This document shows, piece after piece, positions 52,489-61,402 of a DNA stretch of 64,000 bases. Within the stretch, counting starts at the first letter, position 1, and each line of letters starts with the position of its first letter. The notes below the pieces were generated by a model that was given only the letters and a program-made list of their open reading frames with translations, had not been told where the DNA came from and did not search any database. Location: assembly GCF_042681745.1 (NCBI RefSeq), contig NZ_JBHUGF010000010.1:868001-932000 (forward strand), given 5' to 3'. Origin of the DNA: Saccharibacillus nicotianae (GTDB lineage: Bacteria > Bacillota > Bacilli > Paenibacillales > Paenibacillaceae). Made by a program: the position numbers and the translations under genes.

Positions 52489-54576
52489 ATGAGGAAGCGT
52501 TGGGCGATAGGGGTATTGGCAATGTTGCTGGCGGTATCACCAACAGCAGGGCAAGTGGCACAGGCAGAAGATGAGGTAGAAGCGGTCAATAGCAAAACAT
52601 CTCAATCGCAGATCGTGAATCTAGCAGATGCAGACGCAACCAAAGCTACACGTTCGCTATTTACCTATTTACTGAATAATGAAGGCAAAGAAATACTATT
52701 CGGTCATCAACATGTGACTACCGAAGGGATCGGGATTACAGCCGAAGATGGCACGCAATCTGAAGTGGAACGATCTGTCGGTGATCTGCCGGGAGTATTT
52801 GGATGGGATACGTTGAGTCTAGAAGGATTTGAGAAACCCGGAGTGTATGGCGGATCAGCTACAGAGAATCGGGATAATCTGGTTAAGGTGATGAAGTCGG
52901 CTTACGAGCAAGGTGGTGTACTCAATTTAAGTTCACATATGCCTAACTTTGTAACAGGGAATGATTTTTATGATACCAAAGGGAATGTAATCAGCCATAT
53001 CTTGCCGGGTGGAGACAAGCATGCAGATTATAATGCTTTTCTGGATCAGGTTGCCGACTTTGCTCATCATCTTAAAGATGACCGCGGGCAAGCGATTCCG
53101 GTGATTTTCCGTCCTTTCCATGAGCAGAATGGCGGTTGGTTCTGGTGGGGTGCGCCTTATCGGACGAAAGAGGAATATGTTGAGATTTATCGGTATACGG
53201 TAGAATATCTACGCGATGTGAAAAAGGTGCATAATTTCTTATATGCGTTCTCACCGGGCAGTCCATTCAATCAGGATGCAGATACTTATTTGGAGACATA
53301 TCCAGGGGATGATTATGTCGATATTCTGGGATTTGATACGTATTATGATGGCAATACACCGACATGGTACGATGCAGCAGTCCAAGATGCACGCTTAGTC
53401 GCTGAGATCGCAGAGCAGAAAGGTAAAATTTCAGCGTTTACCGAATTTGGCTATTCGAATGTGAAGCCGACAGGAACGAAAGATTTGCAGTTTTTTACCA
53501 AGTTATTAAAAGCATTACAATCTGATCCTCAAGCGAAAAAGATGGCGTATATGCTCACATGGGCGAATTTCAGTACAGATTCTATCTTTGTCCCTTATCG
53601 TGATGCACCGAATGGATTAGGCGATCATGAACTATTGCCAGATTTCCAAGCTTTTTATAATGATCCGTATACTGCTTTCCAACAAGAAGTTGCAGCAGAT
53701 CGTCCGTATCAGCAGAAGTCCAAAGTAGCCAAAGAGCAACCATTTATGCATATCGTTTCACCGATCAACAATGCAACGATTCCACTCAGCAAGCCAACGA
53801 CGATTCGAGTCCGGGTGAATGAAGCCAAGATTGCTAAAGTGACTTACCAAGTGGAAGGTAATAGTGCAGAGCATAAAATGAAAAAAGATGCAGACGGATT
53901 CTATTATGTTGCGGATTGGACACCGGATGCTTCTCTTGCAGAAGAGGGAACCACATTAACGGTACAAGTTGATCTCAAAGACGGCAATGTTCTTTCCCAA
54001 ACAGTGCAATTGTATGTGAGTGATAGTGATGGGACAACCGATCCGTGGGTAGTTGATCAATTTGAAACGTATAAAGGTAGCAATGAGTTGCTAGATCGAG
54101 CGTATGTGATAGCAGGCGATCCGAACACAGTCACACTCAGTACGTATAGCAAAAATAGTGGCAAATACGGTCTGAAATATGACTATACGCTGAACAGTCA
54201 GGGCTATACAGGTGAGTCCAAAAATATGCAAAATAGTGACTGGTCAGGCACTAATGCTGTTCGTTTCTGGATGAAGCCAGACGGTAGCAATAATAAGCTA
54301 GTCATTCAGATCAATATCAACGGCACTTCGTTTGAAGCTTATCCTTCGCTTCATGGAACAGAAGCAGGGATGATCGAGATTCCTTTTACCGACTTCAAGC
54401 CAGCACCATGGGATACAGCGAATGCGGATAAAGTGATTACAGCATCAAGCTTAAAAGATGTGCGAATGTTCTCAATCTACGTCAATAAAGGTGAAGATTC
54501 TTCGGTGGCATCAAGCACGTTGTATTTCGATGATATTGAAGCTTATAATGATGGAAGTACGAGTGTACCGGAATAA
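52489..54576 (+). CDS. Secreted GH26 beta-mannanase with Ig-like and CBM modules
   Basis: The ATG at 52489 follows CACAGAGGAGTTGTGATT; an in-frame GTG at 52369 has none. The 695-residue protein has a signal peptide ending near AGQVAQAED. The GH26 barrel (about 40-400) shows FGHQHVTTEGIG, the acid/base Glu in FRPFHEQNGGWFWWGAPY and the nucleophile Glu in SAFTEFGYSNVKP. An Ig-like domain follows (MHIVSPINNATIPLSK), then a beta-sandwich module (VDQFETYKGSNELLDRAY to TLYFDDIEAYN) resembling carbohydrate-binding modules of mannanases. It cuts mannan outside the cell. The GH2 and GH27 enzymes encoded in this window can finish the job inside. Confidence 0.9.
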   Translation: MRKRWAIGVLAMLLAVSPTAGQVAQAEDEVEAVNSKTSQSQIVNLADADATKATRSLFTYLLNNEGKEILFGHQHVTTEGIGITAEDGTQSEVERSVGDLPGVFGWDTLSLEGFEKPGVYGGSATENRDNLVKVMKSAYEQGGVLNLSSHMPNFVTGNDFYDTKGNVISHILPGGDKHADYNAFLDQVADFAHHLKDDRGQAIPVIFRPFHEQNGGWFWWGAPYRTKEEYVEIYRYTVEYLRDVKKVHNFLYAFSPGSPFNQDADTYLETYPGDDYVDILGFDTYYDGNTPTWYDAAVQDARLVAEIAEQKGKISAFTEFGYSNVKPTGTKDLQFFTKLLKALQSDPQAKKMAYMLTWANFSTDSIFVPYRDAPNGLGDHELLPDFQAFYNDPYTAFQQEVAADRPYQQKSKVAKEQPFMHIVSPINNATIPLSKPTTIRVRVNEAKIAKVTYQVEGNSAEHKMKKDADGFYYVADWTPDASLAEEGTTLTVQVDLKDGNVLSQTVQLYVSDSDGTTDPWVVDQFETYKGSNELLDRAYVIAGDPNTVTLSTYSKNSGKYGLKYDYTLNSQGYTGESKNMQNSDWSGTNAVRFWMKPDGSNNKLVIQININGTSFEAYPSLHGTEAGMIEIPFTDFKPAPWDTANADKVITASSLKDVRMFSIYVNKGEDSSVASSTLYFDDIEAYNDGSTSVPE

Positions 54577-54590
54577 TGCAAAGATAGTAA

Positions 54591-54622
54591 AAAAGCCCTT
54601 GAGTTTTTCAAGGGCTTTTCTT
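54591..54622 (+). terminator. Terminator after the mannanase gene
   Basis: AAAAGCCCTTGA (54591-54602) pairs with TCAAGGGCTTTT (54608-54619) around a 5-nt T loop and is followed by T residues. Confidence 0.92.
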
Positions 54623-54722
54623 TTAGACTAGATAGCAAAGATAAAGGATAATGATCCAGATGGGTTACAAGAAAAACAGTCCTGAATATATTGAAAACTA
54701 TTTTTTGATATGAAGTATTAAG

Positions 54723-55226
54723 TTAAAGATAACCGGCTTTGTCCAAACACTCTAAATAATGGGCAAAGTATGGATCGTTAGGATTGGTACAAGCTTCAGG
54801 TTTAATTCCTTTAAGTACATAGAGTTCATACATTAACACTTCACATAAACCTTGTAAGTTAAAGCCTGTCATCGTGGTACCATTAGTTGAATCTATAATC
54901 ACTCGAATCATTCGACCTTCTTGAATATCTCTCCATACGTTATCATCTTCTGTTTGTGGATATGTAGCATGTTTTTTTGACATTTCTGCTTGAATCGAAC
55001 GTTCTTCTGGTGTAAATAAAGAGTTAAGAATCTTTGTATCTGTAATCACATAACATTTATAAATCGTATCAAAATCACACATCGGATCTTTTTTCAAATC
55101 TTCTACCGTACTTTTGCTAACTTCGATAGCACCATATGTAGTCCGAAGTAACTGGTCGACAAATGTTAGATCATATTCGTAAGGAATCTGTTTGCTTTGA
55201 AAAAGACTATATAATTGTTCGCTCAT
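54723..55226 (-). CDS. Hypothetical protein of 167 residues
   Basis: The protein begins MSEQLYSLFQSKQIPYEYDL and contains TTMTGFNLQGLCEVLMYELY and a C-terminal DPYFAHYLECLDKAGYL. It is soluble and mixed alpha/beta. I recognise no family. AAGGAG-type sequence precedes the ATG. It is a single gene, facing away from the lipoprotein gene at 55398. It could be a SUKH-like or other immunity protein by size and acidity, but no motif supports that. Confidence 0.65.
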   Translation of the reverse strand: MSEQLYSLFQSKQIPYEYDLTFVDQLLRTTYGAIEVSKSTVEDLKKDPMCDFDTIYKCYVITDTKILNSLFTPEERSIQAEMSKKHATYPQTEDDNVWRDIQEGRMIRVIIDSTNGTTMTGFNLQGLCEVLMYELYVLKGIKPEACTNPNDPYFAHYLECLDKAGYL

Positions 55227-55397
55227 GATTAGGTACTCCTTATGTATAAAGATATGTAGAATAGATGTATTACTTTTATGTTATCATTTTACAATATAAA
55301 CGCTCTTATCCTTTTATGTAGCGTAAAGGAATGACATAAAGAAATCAAATGTAGTGCATATAAAACAGCGATCTATTCACAACAAAAGAGGTGAAGC

Positions 55398-55745
55398 ATG
55401 AGACTATTTATCATGACTTGTTGGATTCTTGGCTATTTATTGTTTCTTGTAGGGTGTAATACCAGTACAGATCATACTAATTCTTATGCAGCGATCATCA
55501 ATTATAATAATCAGCAATATATAGGCGGACAATCTGTAGATACCAAGCAGTATACAGATATTCAGCCAGTCGGTGAAATAGTACAGCGAGTCGATGAAGA
55601 GGTCTATCCGTCAGCACATCTTATGTCTAATGCGGTAGACAAAGGGACAGAAGTGTTCGAGACTCTAAATCATCATTTGTTGATCAAGCAATTGAATGGA
55701 GAGTATCAATTATTTACTTCCAAAGACGTAGAAGTAAAATCGTGA
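55398..55745 (+). CDS. Small lipoprotein, paralogue of the one at 51167
   Basis: This 115-residue protein has a hydrophobic signal and the lipobox FLVGC (Cys20). The mature part (AIINYNNQQYIGGQSVDT, PVGEIVQRVDEEVYPSAHL, KGTEVFETLNHHLLIKQLNG) has the same order of strands as the mature part of the lipoprotein at 51167. AAAAGAGGTG precedes the ATG. It is exported and anchored to the membrane. The function is not known; the stretch 55746-55861 after it holds no gene. Confidence 0.65.
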   Translation: MRLFIMTCWILGYLLFLVGCNTSTDHTNSYAAIINYNNQQYIGGQSVDTKQYTDIQPVGEIVQRVDEEVYPSAHLMSNAVDKGTEVFETLNHHLLIKQLNGEYQLFTSKDVEVKS

Positions 55746-55861
55746 CACTTTAGAAGTGTTATTGTATTTGGAACTCATGAAAGCTACAATCTTTAAGCTG
55801 AAGATTATAAGGATGTTTGGGTGAAATAGAAGAAGGTTAGATTCATCCTTGATTATTACAC

Positions 55862-55913
55862 AAATAAGCTAAAGCCACACATCGATTACGATCATGTTGG
55901 CTTTAGCTTATTT
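55862..55913. terminator. Terminator overlapping the stop of the beta-propeller gene
   Basis: AAATAAGCTAAAGCCA (55862-55877) pairs perfectly over 16 bp with TGGCTTTAGCTTATTT (55898-55913). The right arm covers the TAA stop of the minus-strand gene (55908-55910). A and T runs on both sides make it bidirectional, shared with the lipoprotein gene at 55398. Confidence 0.9.
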
Positions 55914-57008
55914 TTCGATTCCTATAATATACGTCATGACTCCGCGACTCTCATCATACATCGACAAACGGTCACCTGATGGGTTCCACTGAATCGAGGT
56001 ATTCGCATCTTGAATTTTGGCAAAAACAGGCGTTGTTTTACCCGTATGTTGATCGAAAATATATAGCCCGTTCATCCCTTGTTGATTCACCTGATTGATA
56101 GAAAACGCAAGCATCCAACTATCGGGAGACCATACACTACGACCGATCAAGCTTCCTTGACCTAAGGTGCCTTCTACATAACCGTCTGTATCGATCATTA
56201 TCAATTTGGCAGGTTCAGTTGTATTCCATACACGTTGTTCGATAGCGATGCGCTGACCATCTGGAGATACCGTGAAGGCTCTAACATTGTTGGCGATAGC
56301 GGTGATCGTAGGCTTGGATTGATTCGCATAGTGTATCAGCCGATAGACATTGGTATCTGGACTCAAATAGTAAATAATTTTGCCAACTTTCTGCACCGAA
56401 TCCAGATTGTCTTGTTGTTGCACCGCATCTGGCAGAACCACATCGGAAGAGTGCCCGTTCAGATCGATCAAGCGTATACCGCCACCTATTTTAGTAGTAA
56501 TCAAGTGCTCGTTATCTGCCCAACTCACTGTGTTGGTAATATCCAGTTGACCGATAGATGTGACTTTACCTGTCGACACATTCCAGATACATCCTAGAAT
56601 CTGATAAGGATCACCGTCTACACCTTCTGTAAAAAACACATGCTGACCATCTTGTGAAGTCAGAGCAAGGTATTGGGGTGATGTGCGTTTAGGTGTTAAC
56701 GCGGTTTCGGTACTATTTTCGATATTGTAAATGTAGAGTCGATCTTTTTTGTTGATAATCAATTCCGTATCCGATAACCATGTTCGTCCATATCCATTTT
56801 TTAATGGTTCTACCGAGGAAAGTATCACTTCGTCAGCCTGTTTTTGCATAGAAGTATCCAGAGGTAATACAGTCAGTTGAGGTTCTGACGAACGTAGTCC
56901 ACCGGTACTCGTTAACGTACTACACGCACTAAGCAACAGGATGCAACCTATGCCGATACCTAGCCAGTAGAGACGAGTGAACTGGCAGAATGAAATTATT
57001 TTTTTCAC
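55908..57008 (-). CDS. TolB-like beta-propeller lipoprotein
   Basis: This 366-residue protein has a signal peptide and lipobox LLSAC (about residue 29). Several propeller-type blades follow: NGYGRTWLSDTELIINKKDR, VRAFTVSPDGQRIAIEQRVW, IGRSVWSPDSWMLAFSINQV and TSIQWNPSGDRLSMYDESRG, with the SPDG turns typical of TolB/WD40-like propellers. It is anchored outside the membrane and is probably a binding scaffold. No enzyme motif is seen. AAGGGAGAT-type sequence precedes the start. The 247-nt divergent gap to 57256 is A+T-rich with no gene. Confidence 0.8.
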   Translation of the reverse strand: MKKIISFCQFTRLYWLGIGIGCILLLSACSTLTSTGGLRSSEPQLTVLPLDTSMQKQADEVILSSVEPLKNGYGRTWLSDTELIINKKDRLYIYNIENSTETALTPKRTSPQYLALTSQDGQHVFFTEGVDGDPYQILGCIWNVSTGKVTSIGQLDITNTVSWADNEHLITTKIGGGIRLIDLNGHSSDVVLPDAVQQQDNLDSVQKVGKIIYYLSPDTNVYRLIHYANQSKPTITAIANNVRAFTVSPDGQRIAIEQRVWNTTEPAKLIMIDTDGYVEGTLGQGSLIGRSVWSPDSWMLAFSINQVNQQGMNGLYIFDQHTGKTTPVFAKIQDANTSIQWNPSGDRLSMYDESRGVMTYIIGIEK

Positions 57009-57255
57009 AAAAGAACATCTCCCTTATATGATCGATGTCTTTACTATACTTAGTAGACGTTTCATAAATATAGATAATTGTATCCAAGTTGTAAATAATA
57101 TAGATATACAAATAGTTCATATATGCGAAATGAATAACTTTTTTTGGTATTAAATCTAATTAAAGTAATATATTGTTTTTTAATTGAAAGTTTTTAATGA
57201 TATTATAAAATCTCTAGAAAAAAATACACAAATTAGAAGTAAAAGGGGTAATTAA

Positions 57256-58125
57256 ATGAAAACAAAGTTTAAAGTTAAATTAAGTGTTTTAATGAGTATG
57301 TTAATTTTAGTTATGATTTTATCATCACAAGTAACCAGCGCAGCTGAATCAGAGACACCTGTGAATCTTATTCCTGCTATGACTTCTAACACAGCTCCTT
57401 CTGGAATAGCTAGTGCAAGTAGTATATGGAGTGCTGCCAATCATCAACCTTTTCAAGTATTTGACGGTAAAGATTCGGATTACGGTTGGTCTACTGCCGC
57501 AGGTCAACTTACAGGATGGATAGCTTATGAATTTGATAAGCCTGTAGCTGTAAATAAATATACTTTAAAACCTCGTAATAATGATACTGACTTTTCAACA
57601 GAAGCTGCTAAAGCTTGGACTTTTGAAGGTTGGGATGGTGCTAATTGGGTTGTACTAGATACAAGAGCAGATATTACAGGTTGGGTTAAAAAGGTAAGTA
57701 AAGAATTTACATTTACTAATGATACTGCTTATAAAAAATATAGATTAAATATTACTAAAAATAATGGTAACACTTCTTATGTAACTTTAGGCGAGATGCA
57801 AATGTTTTATATTCCAACAAAAGTAGTTACACCAGAACCTACACCGACTCCTACACCAGAGCCAACTCCTACACCACAACCAAGTGGAGATCGTGCTATT
57901 TTGGTTGTTACTATGGATACTGGTTTGGAAAAAGAGTTTGATTTAAGTATGAGTGAAGTAGAAGCTTTTATTTCATGGTATGAAAATAAACAAGCTGGTT
58001 CAGGTAAAGCAACTTATGCTATTGATAAACATAACAACAATAAAGGCCCATTCAGTAGTCGTAAAGATTATGTGATTTTTAATAAAATCCTGACTTTTGA
58101 AGTAAGCGAATATTCTGCTTCATAA
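57256..58125 (+). CDS. Secreted discoidin (F5/8 type C)-like protein
   Basis: This 289-residue exported protein has a signal peptide ending near VTSAAES. Residues 35-185 form a discoidin/F5-8 type C-like domain: IWSAANHQPFQVFDGKDSDY, GWIAYEFDKPVAVNKYTLKP, TFEGWDGANWVVLDTR, YKKYRLNITKNNG. A Pro-Thr linker (TPEPTPTPTPEP, about 195-213) leads to a C-terminal domain of about 80 residues rich in Lys and Asp that I do not recognise. The first domain probably binds carbohydrate. AAAGGGG precedes the ATG and a terminator follows. Its codon choice is more A+T-rich than the neighbours, hinting at transfer. Confidence 0.78.
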   Translation: MKTKFKVKLSVLMSMLILVMILSSQVTSAAESETPVNLIPAMTSNTAPSGIASASSIWSAANHQPFQVFDGKDSDYGWSTAAGQLTGWIAYEFDKPVAVNKYTLKPRNNDTDFSTEAAKAWTFEGWDGANWVVLDTRADITGWVKKVSKEFTFTNDTAYKKYRLNITKNNGNTSYVTLGEMQMFYIPTKVVTPEPTPTPTPEPTPTPQPSGDRAILVVTMDTGLEKEFDLSMSEVEAFISWYENKQAGSGKATYAIDKHNNNKGPFSSRKDYVIFNKILTFEVSEYSAS

Positions 58126-58136
58126 TGTTATAATTT

Positions 58137-58169
58137 AAAACCTATCAGTTAATATCTGATAGGTTTTTT
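58137..58169 (+). terminator. Terminator after the discoidin-like gene
   Basis: AAAACCTATCAG (58137-58148) pairs with CTGATAGGTTTT (58156-58167) around a 7-nt loop and is followed by T residues. Confidence 0.92.
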
Positions 58170-58213
58170 TGTTGTGATATAAACGTTTAAAAAATATGTT
58201 TTTTTAACGTATA

Positions 58214-59734
58214 TTACAAAGGAAGTTCCAAAACAAATTCTGTACCCGAGAGATCCGATTGCTTAATATACAACTTGCCTTGTAGACGCTCTGCTAGACG
58301 GCGGGCAAGTGGAAGCCCTAGACCTGTTCCGCTACCTGTACGTGCGCGATCACTGCTTAATGTAGCATAAGGCTCGAATACATTTTCCCATTGATCTTCT
58401 GGAATGATAGCACCTGAATTGGAGATACGAATTATCGTTTTGTGATCGTACAGTTCGTTAGAGAGGTGAATCCATCCATGATCACTACGATTATATTTCA
58501 CTGCATTATCTAGCAAATTTAATAAAATATGCATGAGATGTTTGGGATCGGTAGTGAGTGTTACAGCAACCGTCTGTACTTGTAGATCTATACCTGAAGT
58601 GGATGCTTTACCCTGTGTACGCTTGGCGACATCCTGTAACAGTTTATCTAATGGTACAGACGTGACTTGCAATTCAAAGTCGTATTTTTCTAACAGCGAC
58701 AAGCGAATCGAATCTTCGATCAGTTCTATCAGACGTTTGGTTTCTTTGGCAATGCTTTCACTGGCTTCATGCACCAGTGTAGGATCATCACCATACATAT
58801 TCAGTAGATCGGCATACGCTTGAATCGATGTGATCGGTGTTTTGAGTTCATGACTGATATTGCCGATAAATGCTTTTTGCAATTGTTCTAGCGCTGTTAA
58901 TTTGGTAACCGCTTGTTCCAGTTGTTGTTTTTCATTTTCCAGATCGTTCATACTTTGAGCAATCATCTGTCCCATCTGTACGATGCCGTCTCCCAATTGC
59001 CCTAATTCGTCTTTACGGGTAAAAAGGGTAGTATGAGGCGGTGGATATTGTCCTTGAGATATAAAGTGAGTCTCTTGTGTCAGTCGCCCGATATCTGTCG
59101 TCTGCTTGCGAATATATAACCAACCGACTACAAAACTGATGATTAACACAGACAACCCTATACCTAGCAGTAAGTGAACAATATCTTGATAAAAGGCTTG
59201 TTGTTCTGCAATCGAAAGATGAAGTTGAACGACGCCAAGCAGACCATCTGATCCTTGAATCGGAGACAAGTAGATCACAGAAGAACCTGCTGTAATATAA
59301 GCGATCTGACCTTTCAAAGCATAAGTAAGTGCCTGCTTGACATTTACTTGAGGAGCCACAGGTAATGAATCACCAGATAATTGCCCTGTAGCATCATATA
59401 GAATAATACGCATATTGCTGGATATTCCCAGTTGACCCGCAAGTTCGGTAGCTCGCAATTTCATAAATTGTTGCGGGTCTTTTTGATTACCGGCTAGATA
59501 TTCCTGACGTATGGTAAGACCTATAAGTTCACTTTGTCGTTTGAGTGTATTTTCGATCTGGTTTTTCTGATTGGATTGAATTCCGATAAGCACAAGTGTA
59601 CTTAATACACCTACAGTACATAGAAGTAATCCTGCCAAAAGTAACGGGAACTTCCAACGTAGACTAAGTCCGCGTGACCCAAATAACGGTGTTTTGCGAT
59701 CCTGTGGAGTATTGCTACTTAGAGCACCTTTCAC
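58214..59734 (-). CDS. Sensor histidine kinase of an OmpR-type pair
   Basis: This 506-residue membrane kinase has a transmembrane segment near residues 28-50, an extracytoplasmic domain, a second one (LLLGIGLSVLIISFVVGWLY, near 185-207) and HAMP. The H box is FIGNISHELKTPITSIQAYA (His about 295), the N box LLNLLDNAVKYNRSD and the G boxes SGTGLGLPLARRLAER. It phosphorylates the regulator encoded directly upstream; the two genes overlap by 4 nt. The signal is unknown. It shows the plan of cell-envelope stress kinases such as those of the PhoR group. Confidence 0.92.
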   Translation of the reverse strand: MKGALSSNTPQDRKTPLFGSRGLSLRWKFPLLLAGLLLCTVGVLSTLVLIGIQSNQKNQIENTLKRQSELIGLTIRQEYLAGNQKDPQQFMKLRATELAGQLGISSNMRIILYDATGQLSGDSLPVAPQVNVKQALTYALKGQIAYITAGSSVIYLSPIQGSDGLLGVVQLHLSIAEQQAFYQDIVHLLLGIGLSVLIISFVVGWLYIRKQTTDIGRLTQETHFISQGQYPPPHTTLFTRKDELGQLGDGIVQMGQMIAQSMNDLENEKQQLEQAVTKLTALEQLQKAFIGNISHELKTPITSIQAYADLLNMYGDDPTLVHEASESIAKETKRLIELIEDSIRLSLLEKYDFELQVTSVPLDKLLQDVAKRTQGKASTSGIDLQVQTVAVTLTTDPKHLMHILLNLLDNAVKYNRSDHGWIHLSNELYDHKTIIRISNSGAIIPEDQWENVFEPYATLSSDRARTGSGTGLGLPLARRLAERLQGKLYIKQSDLSGTEFVLELPL

Positions 59735-60417
59735 GATAACGGTTCTGCTTTGTATCCAACACCGTAGACGGTTTGAAGTAAAGCTTGATGAGGTTCTATT
59801 TTTTTGCGTAATCGTTGAATATGAATATCGATCGTGCGTGTTTCTCCTAGATAATCCATTCCCCAGACCAATTCTAATAATTCTTCGCGTGTATACACTC
59901 GATTAGGATGGGTAGCCAATAGAGCTAATAAGTCAAATTCTTTCGGTGTAAGTTCAATCGGTTGTTGATCGACCAATACATTACGGCTACTACTATACAC
60001 TTCTACAGCCCCTAAGGTAGCAGGTAGATCATTAACTGTAGGTGTACTTTCACGTTCCATAAGACGTGCCAAAGCTTTAATGCGAGCAATTAATTCACGA
60101 ATATCGAAAGGCTTGGAGAGGTAATCATCTGCTCCCATTTCTAGCCCTAATATCTTATCAATAATATCTGACTTGGCAGTCAGCAACAAAATACCGATTC
60201 CTTTACGATGATTCAGTTCACGACACACTCCATACCCGTCAAGCTTAGGCATCATCACATCAAGTACAATCACATCCGGTTGAAATATAGCTGTTTTGGC
60301 AAGTGCATCTTCACCATCTATAGCAGTTTCTACAATAAAATGTTCTCTTTTCAAAGCATAAGCAATCGAGTTACGAATACTTTCTTCATCGTCTGCGATT
60401 AGTATTTTTTTGGACAT
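59731..60417 (-). CDS. OmpR-family response regulator
   Basis: The ATG at 60417 follows GGAGAGGG; upstream in-frame codons to 60519 have none. The 228-residue protein has a receiver domain (KKILIADDEESIRNSI, phospho-acceptor Asp in DVIVLDVMMPKLDG, Lys in YLSKPFDIRELIAR) and a C-terminal winged helix (IELTPKEFDLLALLATHP, TIDIHIQRLRKKI). It binds DNA when phosphorylated by the partner kinase. The 60418-60791 gap before it holds no gene; it carries TATAGT-TAT-ACTATA (near 60731), a -10-like dyad probably serving the SUKH gene. Confidence 0.92.
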   Translation of the reverse strand: MSKKILIADDEESIRNSIAYALKREHFIVETAIDGEDALAKTAIFQPDVIVLDVMMPKLDGYGVCRELNHRKGIGILLLTAKSDIIDKILGLEMGADDYLSKPFDIRELIARIKALARLMERESTPTVNDLPATLGAVEVYSSSRNVLVDQQPIELTPKEFDLLALLATHPNRVYTREELLELVWGMDYLGETRTIDIHIQRLRKKIEPHQALLQTVYGVGYKAEPLS

Positions 60418-60791
60418 AAGTATAACCCTCTCCTGGTTGAGATCGTTCATCATCATATTGCACATAGTATACAACAATGTCACTAATGCAAACAGTATAA
60501 CAGACATTGTTCCACGCAAGCAGATCGTTACTATAACAGACTTCTATATGATCAAAGGTTCAGATTGCTATGACATGACACCAGTGACAGGTAGAATATC
60601 CTTGCCTGTAGAAAGTAGTCTATAGAATGTATAGAGAATGATACCCTAGTATAGGTAGTATAAATAAGCAATCTAGAACATATCGTATTCAAAATTCTAG
60701 TAGTGCTGATGTGTAGATGCAAGGATCTGTATAGTTATACTATAATAGAGCATATCGCTTATATCCGTTGTCCAAATAAGGAGTGTTGAAG

Positions 60792-61232
60792 ATGGAATTA
60801 GAATTGTCTCAATTAGGATCATGTGAATTTTATCCACCGGCTGAAAATAGTACGATTCGTGATGCAGAGAAATGGATGAATACCACATTTCCCAAAGCTC
60901 TAAAACAATTATGGAAAAAAAGTGATGGATTATATACAGATGAAGGCGTATTGATCTATGGAGCAGAACAAATTGCAGAACGCAATCAGACATGGGAGAC
61001 TGATCTGTATGCAGAAGGGTATGTAGCTATTGGTGACGATAGCGGAGGCAGAGTATTGATTATGCTGGCTGAAGCTGGAGCCAAAGATGTATGGATTGTA
61101 GATGGTGGAAGTATGAGTCCAGATGACGGAATGCATGTAACGGATCATTTTGTACGTTGGGTGAATCAAGGCCTGGAATTAGGTGAATCTGAAGAAGATG
61201 AATACATAGACGATGATGAAGATATAGATTAA
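60792..61232 (+). CDS. SMI1/KNR4 (SUKH) family protein
   Basis: The ATG at 60792 lies 8 nt after AAGGAG; a GTG at 60783 is too close. The 146-residue acidic protein begins with FYPPAENSTIRDAEKWMNTT and FPKALKQLWKKSDGL, the SUKH signature, with GAEQIAERNQTWE and YVAIGDDSGGRVLIMLAEAG. The C-terminus is strongly acidic (ESEEDEYIDDDEDID). SUKH proteins often give immunity to secreted nuclease or deaminase toxins, but many are general housekeeping proteins. No toxin gene is seen beside it. It is a single gene. Confidence 0.85.
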   Translation: MELELSQLGSCEFYPPAENSTIRDAEKWMNTTFPKALKQLWKKSDGLYTDEGVLIYGAEQIAERNQTWETDLYAEGYVAIGDDSGGRVLIMLAEAGAKDVWIVDGGSMSPDDGMHVTDHFVRWVNQGLELGESEEDEYIDDDEDID

Positions 61233-61402
61233 TGCTGTATGTCTAACATCATTATTGCTAAATTGGATAAAAATCCTCTATTATGTCATTTAATATAACA
61301 TTAAAATTAAATTATGTACTTTTTAATTTATTTATGTTATATTAATGAACATTTAAATGACGTAATTTCAAATGGGTCATGTCATAAGAGGAGGGATTAA
61401 TA

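Noticed and set aside
57831..57885. Tandem repeat in the discoidin-like gene
   Set aside because: The Thr-Pro-Glu codon repeats encode an ordinary proline-threonine linker between two domains.
61233..61402. PurR box or purine riboswitch before adenosine deaminase
   Set aside because: Only ATGAACATT resembles a PurR half-site and no purine riboswitch core is present.
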